From positions 1-64,000 of the forward strand of contig CAYJIZ010000014.1 of assembly GCA_964370395.1 (NCBI GenBank): a DNA stretch of 64,000 bases. The letters are read 5' to 3'. This DNA is from JBGUVL01 sp964370395. GTDB lineage: Bacteria > Bacillota_I > Bacilli_A > Erysipelotrichales > Erysipelotrichaceae. Positions 15,633 to 24,268 of the stretch are shown here, piece by piece (within the stretch, counting starts at the first letter, position 1; the number at the start of each line of letters is the position of its first letter). The notes beneath the pieces are model-generated. The model ran no database searches. It was not told the origin of the DNA and worked only from the letters and a program-made list of their open reading frames with translations. A program made the position numbers and the translations under genes.

Positions 15633-16307
15633 ATGGATAAACCATTATATCTACAAATAAAAGAGCATATTTTGGAATCCATTGCGGGTAAAGAACCCAA
15701 TTCTATGATTGCGAGCGAACGTGAAATTGCGATTACTTATAATGCGAGTCGTATGACAGTACGCAAGGCGGTAGAATCATTAGTCGAAGATGGGTATTTG
15801 TATCGTGATAAGAATAAGGGGACATTTATTGCGGATGAAAAAATGCGTAAAAAGATTAGTCCTGTATTGCTTGATGAAGCGCAAGAAGAGGACACGCATT
15901 ATAAAATTTTATACTTTGATATCAAAGAGCGAAGTGACGAAGATGTGCAGGAGTACTTAGAAATTTCTTATGGTGAATATATTTTACGAGTGGTTCGTCT
16001 TGTGGAAAGAAAAGATGGTCCAGTGTGTATTGAAGAAATTTACATCGCACGTGAAAATATATCAGATGATGAGCTAGGAAATTTAAAATCATTTCTTGAT
16101 CTCGATAAATACATCAGTGATGGAAGTATGAACCAGATGTTTATACCAATGATGGTACCCACACAATATGCACAGTTGCTTCATTTGAAAATTAATACAC
16201 CAATCATACGTGTGGATAATGTAATTAATAAGAAAAATGGAAAGCCGTTTATTTTCATTAAATCATTTTACAATCCAAACAAAAAGAAAATTGAAATTAC
16301 CTTATAA
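15633..16307 (+). CDS. GntR-family (HutC-type) transcriptional regulator
   Basis: A 224-residue regulator: N-terminal winged helix (residues 1-70, PLYLQIKEHILESI, IASEREIAITYNASRMTVRK, YLYRDKNKGTFI) and a C-terminal UTRA ligand domain (from about 80, with VRLVERKDGPVCIEEIYI). UTRA domains bind phospho-sugars and similar ligands. AAAGGAG at 15620-15626 directly abuts an ATG at 15627, so the ATG at 15633, six bases away, is the likely start. As the last gene of the operon, with operators of the HutC type upstream, it is the probable repressor induced by the incoming phospho-sugar. Confidence 0.9.
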   Translation: MDKPLYLQIKEHILESIAGKEPNSMIASEREIAITYNASRMTVRKAVESLVEDGYLYRDKNKGTFIADEKMRKKISPVLLDEAQEEDTHYKILYFDIKERSDEDVQEYLEISYGEYILRVVRLVERKDGPVCIEEIYIARENISDDELGNLKSFLDLDKYISDGSMNQMFIPMMVPTQYAQLLHLKINTPIIRVDNVINKKNGKPFIFIKSFYNPNKKKIEITL

Positions 16308-16331
16308 AGTCCAGAGCAATCTGGATTTTTT
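16306..16331 (+). terminator. Terminator of PTS-MupG-GntR operon
   Basis: TCCAGA-GCAA-TCTGGA followed by TTTTTTA. Confidence 0.8.
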
Positions 16332-16333
16332 AT

Positions 16334-16361
16334 TTACTTTTTTTGATGCCTCTTATATAAT
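16334..16361 (+). promoter_or_regulatory. Promoter of GNAT gene
   Basis: TTACTT (16334-16339), 16-base spacer, TATAAT (16356-16361). Confidence 0.5.
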
Positions 16362-16380
16362 TTGAAAAAAGGAGAAAGCC

Positions 16381-16908
16381 ATGGTAATTGAAAAACTAAA
16401 AGAGCATAATTCGTTGTATGAATTTCATAAAATTACACTAGATAATGTAGCAGATGTGTATGCATTAATGAAACAGAATACCTATTATTATGAGAAGTGT
16501 GAAGAAACGTGTAGTTTGCAGTATTGTGTGGATGACATAAGCAATCTACCACCCAATAAAACAATGGATGACAAAGGATACTATGGCATCTACCAACAAG
16601 GTCAACTTGTCGCAGTGTTGGATTATGTCATTGGATATCCGCAAAGTGATGTTTTGTTTTTGGGTTTATTTATGTTGGATGTCAAATACCATAAGAAGAA
16701 AGTAGGAACGGCTTTCATTCAATCCTTTCTTGCTGTTGCGAAAGAAGAAGGGTTTCATGAAGTGCGTTTAATGTGCTATAAAAACAATGAAGTAGGGGCA
16801 AACTTCTGGAAACGAAATGGATTTGAAATACAAAAAGAGTTTTGTCGAGAAAACGATCATCGCCAGTTGTACCAGATGTCACAAATAGTAAACAAAAAAG
16901 CTGCATAG
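16381..16908 (+). CDS. GNAT family N-acetyltransferase
   Basis: A 175-residue GNAT-fold protein. The acetyl-CoA-binding motif A region is LFMLDVKYHKKKVGTAFIQSFLAVAKEEGF (described by its core VKYHKKKVGTAF, about residues 100-111), a variant of R/Q-x-x-G-x-G/A. The following VRLMCYKNNEVGANFWKRNG is motif B. The substrate cannot be named. Good RBS (AAAGGAG) and its own promoter. Monocistronic, converging on the amylase gene with a shared terminator. Confidence 0.85.
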   Translation: MVIEKLKEHNSLYEFHKITLDNVADVYALMKQNTYYYEKCEETCSLQYCVDDISNLPPNKTMDDKGYYGIYQQGQLVAVLDYVIGYPQSDVLFLGLFMLDVKYHKKKVGTAFIQSFLAVAKEEGFHEVRLMCYKNNEVGANFWKRNGFEIQKEFCRENDHRQLYQMSQIVNKKAA

Positions 16909-16918
16909 GCAGCTTTTT
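16895..16918. terminator. Bidirectional terminator
   Basis: AAAAAGCTGC-ATAG-GCAGCTTTTT, a 10-bp stem with A and T runs on both sides, shared by the convergent GNAT and GH13 genes. Confidence 0.85.
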
Positions 16919-18266
16919 ATTGTAGTTTTAGTAAATGTGCACTGTTGGCTTCTAGTGTTAAAGTTAATCTTTGTTCTTCAATTGGATAACTTTTATCGCT
17001 TGTGATAGCAAGTGCTTTTGCACATGAAGTAGGACAAGGAATGCTCACTTCTACTGCTTCCTCATCGTTGTTTAGTACGATAATAATCGTTTCGTCTTCA
17101 TGAATACGCGCATAAGCGTATTGGCGATTTTGCAACAATAGTTCCTTGTAAGAACCATAGGTTAAAGCCAAGTGTTCTTTTTTTGCTTTCGCTAAGGTTT
17201 TAATCGTAGCAAGCAATTGTGGATTTAAGTTTTTCTTTCGCATTTCATGAATGTCGAGTTGGGGACGCAAAGGGTCATCATTAGGACCTTCTTTTTTTCC
17301 TTCGATACCCCATTCAGAACCATAATAAATAGAAGGAATACCTGGAAGAGTATACAAACAAGTGTAGACAAGTGGCAAATGTTGTTTGTTTTCTAACTTC
17401 GATGCCAAACGATCCACATCGTGATTGTCCACAAAAGTATACAGTTTCATGCCCTTATAGATTCCTTGGTTTTCATCAAATTGTCGACGAACAGAATGGG
17501 CAATTTCAAAATAATTATGGTCGTTGTGTCCAGAATATAGCCCTTTGTGTAATTCGTAGTTCGTGGAAGAGTGCAACATATCATCGCTAATCCAACGTGA
17601 ATAATCACCATGGATCAGTTCTCCCATTAACCAGAAATCATCTTTTTCATGCTCGCATAAACTTCGTAATTCTTGTAAGAAGTAAAAGTCCAAACAATCT
17701 GCACAATCCAATCGAATTCCATCAATTTTAAATTCGTGAATCCAGTGGCGAACAACCCCAAATAAATATTGTTTTACATCAGGATTGGTTAAGTTTAAGT
17801 TCGCTAGTTCATAAATGTTTCGCCATGCGCCAAAATAGAAAGGTTCACCACTCGGTGCACTGCGTGAAAAATCAACATCTTTGTACCAATCGCGATAAAG
17901 TGAATTTTCACGATTGTTTACGATGTCTTGAAAAGCAAAAAATTGTTTTCCTGTATGATTGAAAACACCATCAACAACGACTTTAATATCATGTCGATGG
18001 CAATAATGAACAAATTGTTTAAACTCTTCGTTGCTTCCAAGTCGACGATCTACTTGGTAATAATCTTTGGTATCGTAACCATGCGAAGTCGATTCAAACA
18101 AAGGTCCTATATAAATAGCGCTAATGCCTATCTCTTGTAAGTGATCTACCCAATCTTTTAATTGCTCAAAGTGATGTTGCTCAACGCCATCATTATACTT
18201 AGGTGCTCCTACCATTCCAAATGGATACATGTGGTAAAAAATGGCTTCTTCGTACCATTTCCTCAT
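16917..18266 (-). CDS. GH13 alpha-amylase-family glycosidase, cytoplasmic
   Basis: A 449-residue alpha-amylase-family enzyme without signal peptide. The four GH13 regions are intact: VVDGVFNHTG (97-106), GIRLDCADC with nucleophile Asp187, MGELIHG with acid/base Glu216, and FVDNHDVDR with Asp283. A short C-terminal beta domain follows. It likely cleaves or transfers alpha-glucosidic bonds in maltodextrins inside the cell; exact specificity is uncertain. It starts four bases after the stop of murI, so the two are one transcript. No maltose transporter is nearby. Confidence 0.93.
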   Translation of the reverse strand: MRKWYEEAIFYHMYPFGMVGAPKYNDGVEQHHFEQLKDWVDHLQEIGISAIYIGPLFESTSHGYDTKDYYQVDRRLGSNEEFKQFVHYCHRHDIKVVVDGVFNHTGKQFFAFQDIVNNRENSLYRDWYKDVDFSRSAPSGEPFYFGAWRNIYELANLNLTNPDVKQYLFGVVRHWIHEFKIDGIRLDCADCLDFYFLQELRSLCEHEKDDFWLMGELIHGDYSRWISDDMLHSSTNYELHKGLYSGHNDHNYFEIAHSVRRQFDENQGIYKGMKLYTFVDNHDVDRLASKLENKQHLPLVYTCLYTLPGIPSIYYGSEWGIEGKKEGPNDDPLRPQLDIHEMRKKNLNPQLLATIKTLAKAKKEHLALTYGSYKELLLQNRQYAYARIHEDETIIIVLNNDEEAVEVSIPCPTSCAKALAITSDKSYPIEEQRLTLTLEANSAHLLKLQ

Positions 18267-18270
18267 ATTA

Positions 18271-19044
18271 TCAATTCTCCTTTTCTAGTAATTTTTTACT
18301 TAAGGAAATAAATTTTGGATCATTAGAAGAATTCAATATTTCAATGCTGCCATCTTCCTCTTTATTGCGCATGTTGTTTTCTTCTAAAATGTGTTGCAAT
18401 TGATTGCTTGTTCCTAGGTTTCCATCGATGGTATTGATGTGGTTGAAATAGTGCTTGAAATAAGAACGATAAAAAACAAAGTGTGTACAACCTAATACAA
18501 TGCTATCAATTTTTTGTAAATCGATAGCTTGAAAATAAGTAGATAACTGTGCCATCACTTTTGTTTCGTTTTCCAGTTCGTCTTGTTCAATGATTTCAAC
18601 AAGTTCAGGACAAGGCATCTTAATGATGTGATTATCATTACTGTAATGCGACATCAAATCTTCAAATTTCTTTTCCTTTAGTGTTAGTGGAGTAGCCATA
18701 ACAATGATTTGCTGGTTTTGCTTGTTGTGTGCTGCAACTTTTAATGCAGGTTCCATACCGATAATCGGAATATTATATTTCTCTCTTAAAAGTGGAGCTG
18801 CGACACTAGTTGCGGTATTACAAGCGATAAGTATTGCCTTCACATTACGTGATACAAAATAATCACAAATGCGAATACAACGTTCTATAATCATTTCTTT
18901 TGGCTTTGTTCCATAAGGTGCATTGGCTGAATCACCATAAAAAATATAGTGTTCATTTGGCATGTGTTTCATAATTTCTTTCAGGACGCTAATGCCACCT
19001 AATCCAGAATCGAAAATACCAATTGGTTGTTTGCACTCACTCAT
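18271..19044 (-). CDS. murI: Glutamate racemase
   Basis: A 257-residue Asp/Glu racemase making D-glutamate for peptidoglycan. Motifs: GIFDSGLGGISV at 9-20, GDSANAPYGTKP, first catalytic cysteine near residue 75 in IACNTATS, and the second in VLGCTHFVFY. The usual final H-x-H region is replaced by less typical sequence, within normal variation. Two ATGs are in frame; the one at 19044 is six bases from GGAGG, whereas the ATG at 19050 overlaps the ribosome binding site. It is first in an operon with the GH13 gene, an unusual pairing. Confidence 0.94.
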   Translation of the reverse strand: MSECKQPIGIFDSGLGGISVLKEIMKHMPNEHYIFYGDSANAPYGTKPKEMIIERCIRICDYFVSRNVKAILIACNTATSVAAPLLREKYNIPIIGMEPALKVAAHNKQNQQIIVMATPLTLKEKKFEDLMSHYSNDNHIIKMPCPELVEIIEQDELENETKVMAQLSTYFQAIDLQKIDSIVLGCTHFVFYRSYFKHYFNHINTIDGNLGTSNQLQHILEENNMRNKEEDGSIEILNSSNDPKFISLSKKLLEKEN

Positions 19045-19190
19045 GGACATCCTCCTTTTTACATGTTTTTATTATAGCATTTTACACTTATTTAATAAAT
19101 ACAAGATAATGGTAGAAATTGTAAAACAAATAAGCTATAATATGAATAAGGAAAATAAGAGAAATAAGAAATGGAAGATAGGAGGGGGAA

Positions 19191-19751
19191 ATGATGTTGA
19201 ACAAACGATTTATGTATGTTGAGGAAAAACTATTGGTAAGTGAAAAAGAGTGGTTCTCTTCGATCGCTGTGAAAACTTGTATTTTAACTTGGGGAAAGAA
19301 AGAAGAGAGTGATGCCTCTTTTTATAATGTATTTGAAGGTGGTGGAGAATTTGCATCACTGCTGATAGAATTAGCGCTGAGGAAAGCAGACAAGAAAAGT
19401 GTCGTTGTAGTGCATTCTAACAGTTTCTTTTTAAAAAGAGCCAAAGAGGAAGGGTTTACTTGTATTGGGATAGGTGGTCCATTTGAATTTGTGGATGCCC
19501 AATACAATAGTGTGGATTCCTTGTTTCAAACATACTACAATAAAACAAAAAGAAACGGAATTTTGAGTGCTGTTTGCGCTGCTATTTCAATGCTATCCAT
19601 CATTACTGTCGTCGCCTTATCGCAAGATCCATTTTATGTGGTGACAGGTACACTTTGCTTTTTTGTCTTTGTTACCTTATCGATTTATTTTTACCCGAAT
19701 CGAAAGTTCTGGTCGATAATGGAGTTATTAAGCGATATTTTAATGCCATAA
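19191..19751 (+). CDS. Hypothetical membrane protein
   Basis: A 186-residue protein. Residues 1-115 look cytoplasmic and alpha/beta (KSVVVVHSNSFFLKRAKEEG, then CIGIGGPFEFVDAQYNS), and the C-terminal part holds two membrane helices (about 122-145 and 148-168). No family recognised; the alpha/beta part loosely resembles a nucleotide- or HAD-like half domain, which is weak inference. The ribosome binding site AGGAGG (19180-19185) lies 5 bases before ATG 19191 and 8 before ATG 19194, so either may be used. It faces copA with a shared terminator. Confidence 0.7.
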   Translation: MMLNKRFMYVEEKLLVSEKEWFSSIAVKTCILTWGKKEESDASFYNVFEGGGEFASLLIELALRKADKKSVVVVHSNSFFLKRAKEEGFTCIGIGGPFEFVDAQYNSVDSLFQTYYNKTKRNGILSAVCAAISMLSIITVVALSQDPFYVVTGTLCFFVFVTLSIYFYPNRKFWSIMELLSDILMP

Positions 19752-19753
19752 AA

Positions 19754-19780
19754 AAAGGTAGTTGATAATCAACTACCTTT
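19754..19780. terminator. Bidirectional terminator, mainly for copA
   Basis: AAAGGTAGTTGAT-A-ATCAACTACCTTT, a near-perfect 13-bp palindrome. The T run is on the minus strand behind copA. Confidence 0.8.
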
Positions 19781-22004
19781 GTCTTTTTAATCGCAATGCA
19801 TTTGCGACAACACAAATACTGCTTAAACTCATTGCGGCAGCACCAAACATTGGATTTAATAAAATACCGAATGGCAAATAGAATAATCCTGCAGCCAATG
19901 GAATACCGATGACATTATAGAAGAATGCCCAGAATAAGTTTTGTTTAATATTTAAAATAACAGCGTGACTTAAGCGGATTGTATTTAATACATCCATTAA
20001 GTCATTTTTAATTAACACAACATCAGCACATTCAAGAGCGATATCACTACCAGCGCCAATTGCGATTCCTACATCAGCACGCGTAAGAGCAGGGGCATCA
20101 TTAATTCCATCTCCTACCATCATCACTTTATGACCTTCGCTTTGTAGCTTTTGAATGATTTGTTCTTTTTCTTGTGGTAACACTTCTGCCACCACTTCAT
20201 CAATATCCAATTGTTTTTGAATTTGTGCAGCAGTGATTTTATTGTCACCTGTTACCATCCAAACACGAAGACCTAATTGTTTCATTTTTTGAATGGCTTC
20301 TTTACTTGTTGCTTTGATTTGATCTTGTAAACTTACCATTCCAACAACTTCTGTTTCACTTGCAATATAAAGAGGAATTTGTCCTAAACTAGCAAGTTCA
20401 TCCGCTTTTTGTTGGTAGTCATGTAACACGATATTATTTTCACGCATTAACTTCACGTTACCGATGTAATAAGTACTGCCATCCACATCACCTTTGGCAC
20501 CTTTTCCACCAAGTGCTTCAAAGTGTTCTACATTCATTAAGGTCATGTCTTTTTCTTTTGCGTATTCTAAGATAGCAAACGATAGGGGATGTTCACTCAG
20601 TGATTCAATGGAAGCTACTTTTTGCATTAATTCTTGATCTGCTAACACTTCACTTACCTTTGGTTTTCCATAGGTAATCGTTCCTGTTTTATCTAGTACG
20701 ATTGTATCGACACTGTGTATTACTTCTAAGCTTTCGCTACGTTTTAATAAAATACCATTTTGTGCTGCTTTTCCACTTCCTACCATAATGGCAGTAGGAG
20801 TTGCTAGTCCAAGAGCACAAGGACAAGAAATAACCAATACAGCAATCGCACAAGATAAAGCAAAGGAGAAATCATAACCCAATGCTAACCATACGACAAA
20901 TACGACGATCGCAATGACAATGACAACAGGTACAAAAATACCGCTGACTTTGTCTGCTAATTTCGCAATATTAGGTTTGCTCGCATTGGCATCTTCCACT
21001 AGCTGAATAATTTGTGCTAGCGTTGTTTCGTTTCCAACACGTGTTGCTTCCATCACAAAGGAACCTGTGGTATTAAAAGTACCACTGATGACTTCATCAC
21101 CAATCCCTTTTTCCAAAGGTAAACTTTCTCCGCTAATGCTACTTTCGTCAATACTTGAACTACCAGAAACAATGACACCATCAACAGGAATACTCTGACC
21201 TGGCTTAATAACAATTTGATCGCCTACGATAATGTCTTCTACTTCAATCTCAATCTCTTTGTCATCACGGATGACGATGGCACTTTTCGGTGCCAAATCG
21301 ATTAATTTAGAAACGGCTTCACTCGTACGTTTTTTGGATTTGTCTTCCAAATACTTTCCTAATGAAATTAGTGTTAAAATCATTGCTGCACTTTCAAAGT
21401 ACATGTTATGTGCACTTTCATGCAGTAAGGTATGTTGCATATTCATATAGTAGTTAATCATAACAATCCATAAATAAAAACTATACAAAAAGGCACTGGA
21501 AGCACCGATCGCAATTAAGGTATCCATACTCGGTGTCCCTTTGAACAACATCTTAAATCCATTTTTAAAGTAATGGAAATTCAAAGCGATGATAAAGATA
21601 GTGAAAAGTCCTTGTAAACCAACCATCACAACAATGTTTAAATTGGATTCAAACAACATTGGATTAGCCAATCCAATCATTGGTCCCATCGATAAATACA
21701 TTAAGGGAATCAATAATACAAAAGAAGCGATTAACTTGTTTTTCTTTTTGTTTAACGCTGTGAACTCATCCTTGTTTGTTCGTTTCTCTTCTTTATTTAC
21801 CAACGTTGCATCATAGCCACCATCTTGTATGACTTTGATAATTTGTTCGTTTGTTATTTTTGTTTCATCGTAATCAACTAACATGGATTCTTGCAGTAAG
21901 TTCACGCTACAGGAATGCATTCCATCCATTTGAGAAACACTTTTTTCCACATGCGCACTACAAGAACTACAATGCATGCCGCTTACTTTAAATTTTGCTT
22001 TCAT
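19773..22004 (-). CDS. copA: Copper-exporting P-type ATPase
   Basis: A 743-residue P1B ATPase that exports Cu(I) across the membrane. One N-terminal heavy-metal domain (GMHCSSCSAHV, residues 9-19), an actuator domain with ISGESLP, the membrane CPC site (Cys394-Pro-Cys396 in ISCPCALGLATP), the phosphorylated Asp438 in DKTGT, an HP motif (SEHPLSFA) and MVGDGINDAPAL are all present. The C-terminal helix has the M-x-x-SS of copper pumps. GGAGGT precedes the ATG. Ten bases separate it from csoR, so they share one copper-induced transcript. Confidence 0.96.
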   Translation of the reverse strand: MKAKFKVSGMHCSSCSAHVEKSVSQMDGMHSCSVNLLQESMLVDYDETKITNEQIIKVIQDGGYDATLVNKEEKRTNKDEFTALNKKKNKLIASFVLLIPLMYLSMGPMIGLANPMLFESNLNIVVMVGLQGLFTIFIIALNFHYFKNGFKMLFKGTPSMDTLIAIGASSAFLYSFYLWIVMINYYMNMQHTLLHESAHNMYFESAAMILTLISLGKYLEDKSKKRTSEAVSKLIDLAPKSAIVIRDDKEIEIEVEDIIVGDQIVIKPGQSIPVDGVIVSGSSSIDESSISGESLPLEKGIGDEVISGTFNTTGSFVMEATRVGNETTLAQIIQLVEDANASKPNIAKLADKVSGIFVPVVIVIAIVVFVVWLALGYDFSFALSCAIAVLVISCPCALGLATPTAIMVGSGKAAQNGILLKRSESLEVIHSVDTIVLDKTGTITYGKPKVSEVLADQELMQKVASIESLSEHPLSFAILEYAKEKDMTLMNVEHFEALGGKGAKGDVDGSTYYIGNVKLMRENNIVLHDYQQKADELASLGQIPLYIASETEVVGMVSLQDQIKATSKEAIQKMKQLGLRVWMVTGDNKITAAQIQKQLDIDEVVAEVLPQEKEQIIQKLQSEGHKVMMVGDGINDAPALTRADVGIAIGAGSDIALECADVVLIKNDLMDVLNTIRLSHAVILNIKQNLFWAFFYNVIGIPLAAGLFYLPFGILLNPMFGAAAMSLSSICVVANALRLKRQR

Positions 22005-22013
22005 ATGTACCTC

Positions 22014-22280
22014 CTATTTTGTTATTTTTAATAAAACGTTATGAATTTCTAGCATCTTTTCATCAAGATCTTCGTTGTTTTCAATCGCACGAATCAAACA
22101 AGAGTTTAAATGTCCTTGTAAGATTTCTACGTTTGCTTTTTTTAATAATGCACTAGAAGCACTAATTTGCGTAGCGATATCAATACAATATCGATCGTCA
22201 TCAATCATTTTTAAAATACCTTCAATTTGCCCTTTGGCTGTTTTCAAATATTTTATCGCTTGTTTCTTTTGTTCGCTCAT
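22014..22280 (-). CDS. csoR: CsoR-family copper-sensing repressor
   Basis: An 88-residue all-helical repressor. The metal ligands expected for CsoR are present: Cys in DRYCIDIATQ and His plus Cys in QGHLNSCLIRA. With Cu(I) bound, CsoR leaves DNA. I place the start at 22280 (MSEQKKQ): GGAGGT is five bases upstream, while the ATG before it is too close and the GTG at 22292 lies in the operator. The gene precedes copA and follows a C-rich/G-rich inverted repeat typical of this family's operators. Confidence 0.93.
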   Translation of the reverse strand: MSEQKKQAIKYLKTAKGQIEGILKMIDDDRYCIDIATQISASSALLKKANVEILQGHLNSCLIRAIENNEDLDEKMLEIHNVLLKITK

Positions 22281-22290
22281 CATTACCTCC

Positions 22291-22307
22291 ACACCCCCTA
22301 GGGGTGT
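22291..22307. promoter_or_regulatory. CsoR copper operator
   Basis: ACACCCC-CTA-GGGGTGT, a 7-3-7 inverted repeat lying just after the predicted transcription start of csoR-copA. C/G-tract inverted repeats are the known CsoR target type. Confidence 0.75.
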
Positions 22308-22311
22308 TTAC

Positions 22312-22340
22312 ATCATACCACTAGTCGTTTTATCTGACAA
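22312..22340 (-). promoter_or_regulatory. csoR-copA promoter
   Basis: Minus strand TTGTCA (22340-22335), 17-base spacer, TATGAT (22317-22312), directly upstream of the operator. Confidence 0.7.
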
Positions 22341-22350
22341 CTTAAATGCA

Positions 22351-22380
22351 CAAAAAAAGAAACGAAATTAAATCGTTTCT
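22351..22380 (-). terminator. Terminator after GNAT gene
   Basis: AGAAACGA / TCGTTTCT stem overlapping the gene end, then seven T's on the minus strand. Confidence 0.8.
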
Positions 22381-22964
22381 AATAAGTCGTTAACAACTTC
22401 TTCCCCAAGTACACTTTGTAATACCGGGATGCTTTCTTCTTGGGTACGTGCTTGCAGTAATGGTGTATACGTAATACGGAATCCATAGCTACCATACAGA
22501 GCAATGGCTTTGTAACTCCATGTTTGGGTATGCAAGAAAATTTCTTCTTCCTGTGGTTCTACGATAGGGAAGTTTGCTAATACGTAGTGAACAATCTTTC
22601 TTCCTAATCCTTTCCCTTGTTGGCTTGAAGAGACACAAACCCAGTGGACCAAAGCATAATGACGTTTCTCATCATCTTTAAACCAAGCACTTGCTGTTGC
22701 GACATAGTTTTTGTTTGCATCTAAAATAAAGAACATTCGTTTTTTTAGTTGTTCTTTATGTGGAGAAAAAACGCGATGGAAGTAAGCCAATGCTTCTTCT
22801 TTGTTTGCGAACTCCCCTACTTCACATTCTAATTCAGCCCACTTTTCTTCGTCGTTGTCTTCGTAATTTTTATACGTGTAGCCATCCGGCAGAGCCAATG
22901 GCTGTAACTGTTTGTCCATTGGGGCTTTCATAATTACATCATAAAACGGTATTTGTTTGTTCAT
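22368..22964 (-). CDS. GNAT family N-acetyltransferase
   Basis: A 198-residue acetyltransferase. The acetyl-CoA motif is VSSSQQGKGLGRKIVHYVL (Q-x-x-G-x-G, about residues 112-118), followed by the LHTQTWSYKAIALYGSYGF motif B. The N-terminal 60 residues are acidic and do not match a known subgroup. Its start overlaps the end of the upstream VanZ/RDD gene by 26 bases, so the two are co-translated and may act together, perhaps on an antibiotic or a surface compound; the substrate is unknown. Confidence 0.86.
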   Translation of the reverse strand: MNKQIPFYDVIMKAPMDKQLQPLALPDGYTYKNYEDNDEEKWAELECEVGEFANKEEALAYFHRVFSPHKEQLKKRMFFILDANKNYVATASAWFKDDEKRHYALVHWVCVSSSQQGKGLGRKIVHYVLANFPIVEPQEEEIFLHTQTWSYKAIALYGSYGFRITYTPLLQARTQEESIPVLQSVLGEEVVNDLLETI

Positions 22965-24138
22965 TATTCAAATCCTCCTTTGTTTCTGTTTCTTGTTTGG
23001 TTGCTTCACCAAACGCTTCTTGTAATGGTATCGTACTCATTATTTTTGTTTTTGACAAGCGCTCATAGAACAGCGTTTTATCCGTAGCAATCTCAATCAT
23101 AGCGAAGCACAAATAAATAATGAGAACAGCTACGATAAAACCAACAAACAAAAAATAAGCATTTAAAGTAAGAGCATTATTTGTATACGCATCAAATAAA
23201 GATTGGTACAACAGCGATGGCACGACAAAGACAAAGCCATATAAGAGTAGGTATCGTAATCCATACTGGTATGATTTAGTCGTATCATTGTTTGTGGACA
23301 CAACTTTTATTTTTGTGATCTTTTTCCCAATGCTTGCTCCCTTTGTTAGTAGTGTAATGAAAATAAAATAGAAAACATACACGTAAACAAATAGGAAAGG
23401 AAGAGAAAGGGTAAGACGTTGCAATAAATATTGAACGAATAAAGAAAAGGATAAAACAATAAAACTATCTAAGAGAAAAGCAGTCATACGACGTGGTAAG
23501 GATACTTCCATACCACGATGGTAACTTTTTTCATCGATTTCTTTTCGTGTAGGTAACACTTTCATCAATGGTTTCATAAGCGCAAAACCAAGCATTCCAC
23601 CAATCGTATTAATCAATAAATCATCGACATCAAAGATACGATAACTTCTTGGATAAATTCCATACAATCCACTTAGCTGTGTAAGTTCAAAGAAAAGCGC
23701 TAATAAGAAAGAGAACAACAAAGTTTTCTTAACGTCACATTGAAAGTAATAACGCAAGTACATACCAAAGGGCATCGTCAGTGCAAAGTTGAATAGCACT
23801 TGGTACACCGTAGATGAACTTAATGTAGGAAGGTAAGTAAACACATCAGAAATAGAAAATGAGGTCGTTTCGCTTATGTCTTGAAGAAAGCGAAACAATT
23901 GAAGTTGGGTTGCTGGTTGTGTCATCTTTGCAACTTCTTCAATCGAAGGAAGGGGTAAAATGACTAAGAAATAAGCACAGATTAAATATAAGATAAACGA
24001 ATATACAATGGCGATTCGCATACTTAAAAAAGAACCATACTTATGATAATTAAATAAAATATAAGGCAAAGAAAAGACAAAAGCGATGATAGGGAAAACA
24101 AAACAGGCTTGTAGTAATACTGGAATATAAGCTGACAT
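22939..24138 (-). CDS. VanZ-RDD fusion membrane protein
   Basis: A 399-residue membrane protein. The N-terminal half has the VanZ pattern (FNFALTMPFGMYLRYYF, FFELTQLSG, RIFDVDDLLINTIGGMLGF, about residues 115-190). The C-terminal part (from about 215, RRMTAFLLDSFIVLSFSLF, then GASIGKKITKIKVV) is an RDD domain. The tail after residue 375 is Glu/Thr-rich and cytoplasmic. VanZ proteins give low teicoplanin resistance in enterococci, but most relatives have no known role; RDD domains are transport-related or unknown. The GNAT gene overlaps its end. Confidence 0.82.
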   Translation of the reverse strand: MSAYIPVLLQACFVFPIIAFVFSLPYILFNYHKYGSFLSMRIAIVYSFILYLICAYFLVILPLPSIEEVAKMTQPATQLQLFRFLQDISETTSFSISDVFTYLPTLSSSTVYQVLFNFALTMPFGMYLRYYFQCDVKKTLLFSFLLALFFELTQLSGLYGIYPRSYRIFDVDDLLINTIGGMLGFALMKPLMKVLPTRKEIDEKSYHRGMEVSLPRRMTAFLLDSFIVLSFSLFVQYLLQRLTLSLPFLFVYVYVFYFIFITLLTKGASIGKKITKIKVVSTNNDTTKSYQYGLRYLLLYGFVFVVPSLLYQSLFDAYTNNALTLNAYFLFVGFIVAVLIIYLCFAMIEIATDKTLFYERLSKTKIMSTIPLQEAFGEATKQETETKEDLNNEQTNTVL

Positions 24139-24163
24139 TGTGATTTCCCCCTTTGTGTTATTA

Positions 24164-24169
24164 ATTATA
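24164..24169 (-). promoter_or_regulatory. -10 element of VanZ/RDD gene
   Basis: TATAAT on the minus strand 26 bases before the start codon; the -35 (TATTAA, 17 bases upstream) is poor. Confidence 0.4.
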
Positions 24170-24241
24170 GCTCACTTTTCTTAATTTTAATAGGGTGTGG
24201 GATAGGAATGAAAAAAGTGTGTGCATTGTGTATTAATTTAG

Positions 24242-24247
24242 TATAAT
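24242..24247 (+). promoter_or_regulatory. -10 element of DUF5696-like glycosidase gene
   Basis: TATAAT 22 bases before the ATG with AGAGGTAGG in between; no good -35 seen. Confidence 0.4.
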
Positions 24248-24268
24248 TAACATAATAAAGAGGTAGGT

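Noticed and set aside
19322..19507. Minus-strand frame inside the hypothetical membrane protein gene
   Set aside because: The plus-strand gene has a good ribosome binding site and membrane helices; the antisense frame has neither.
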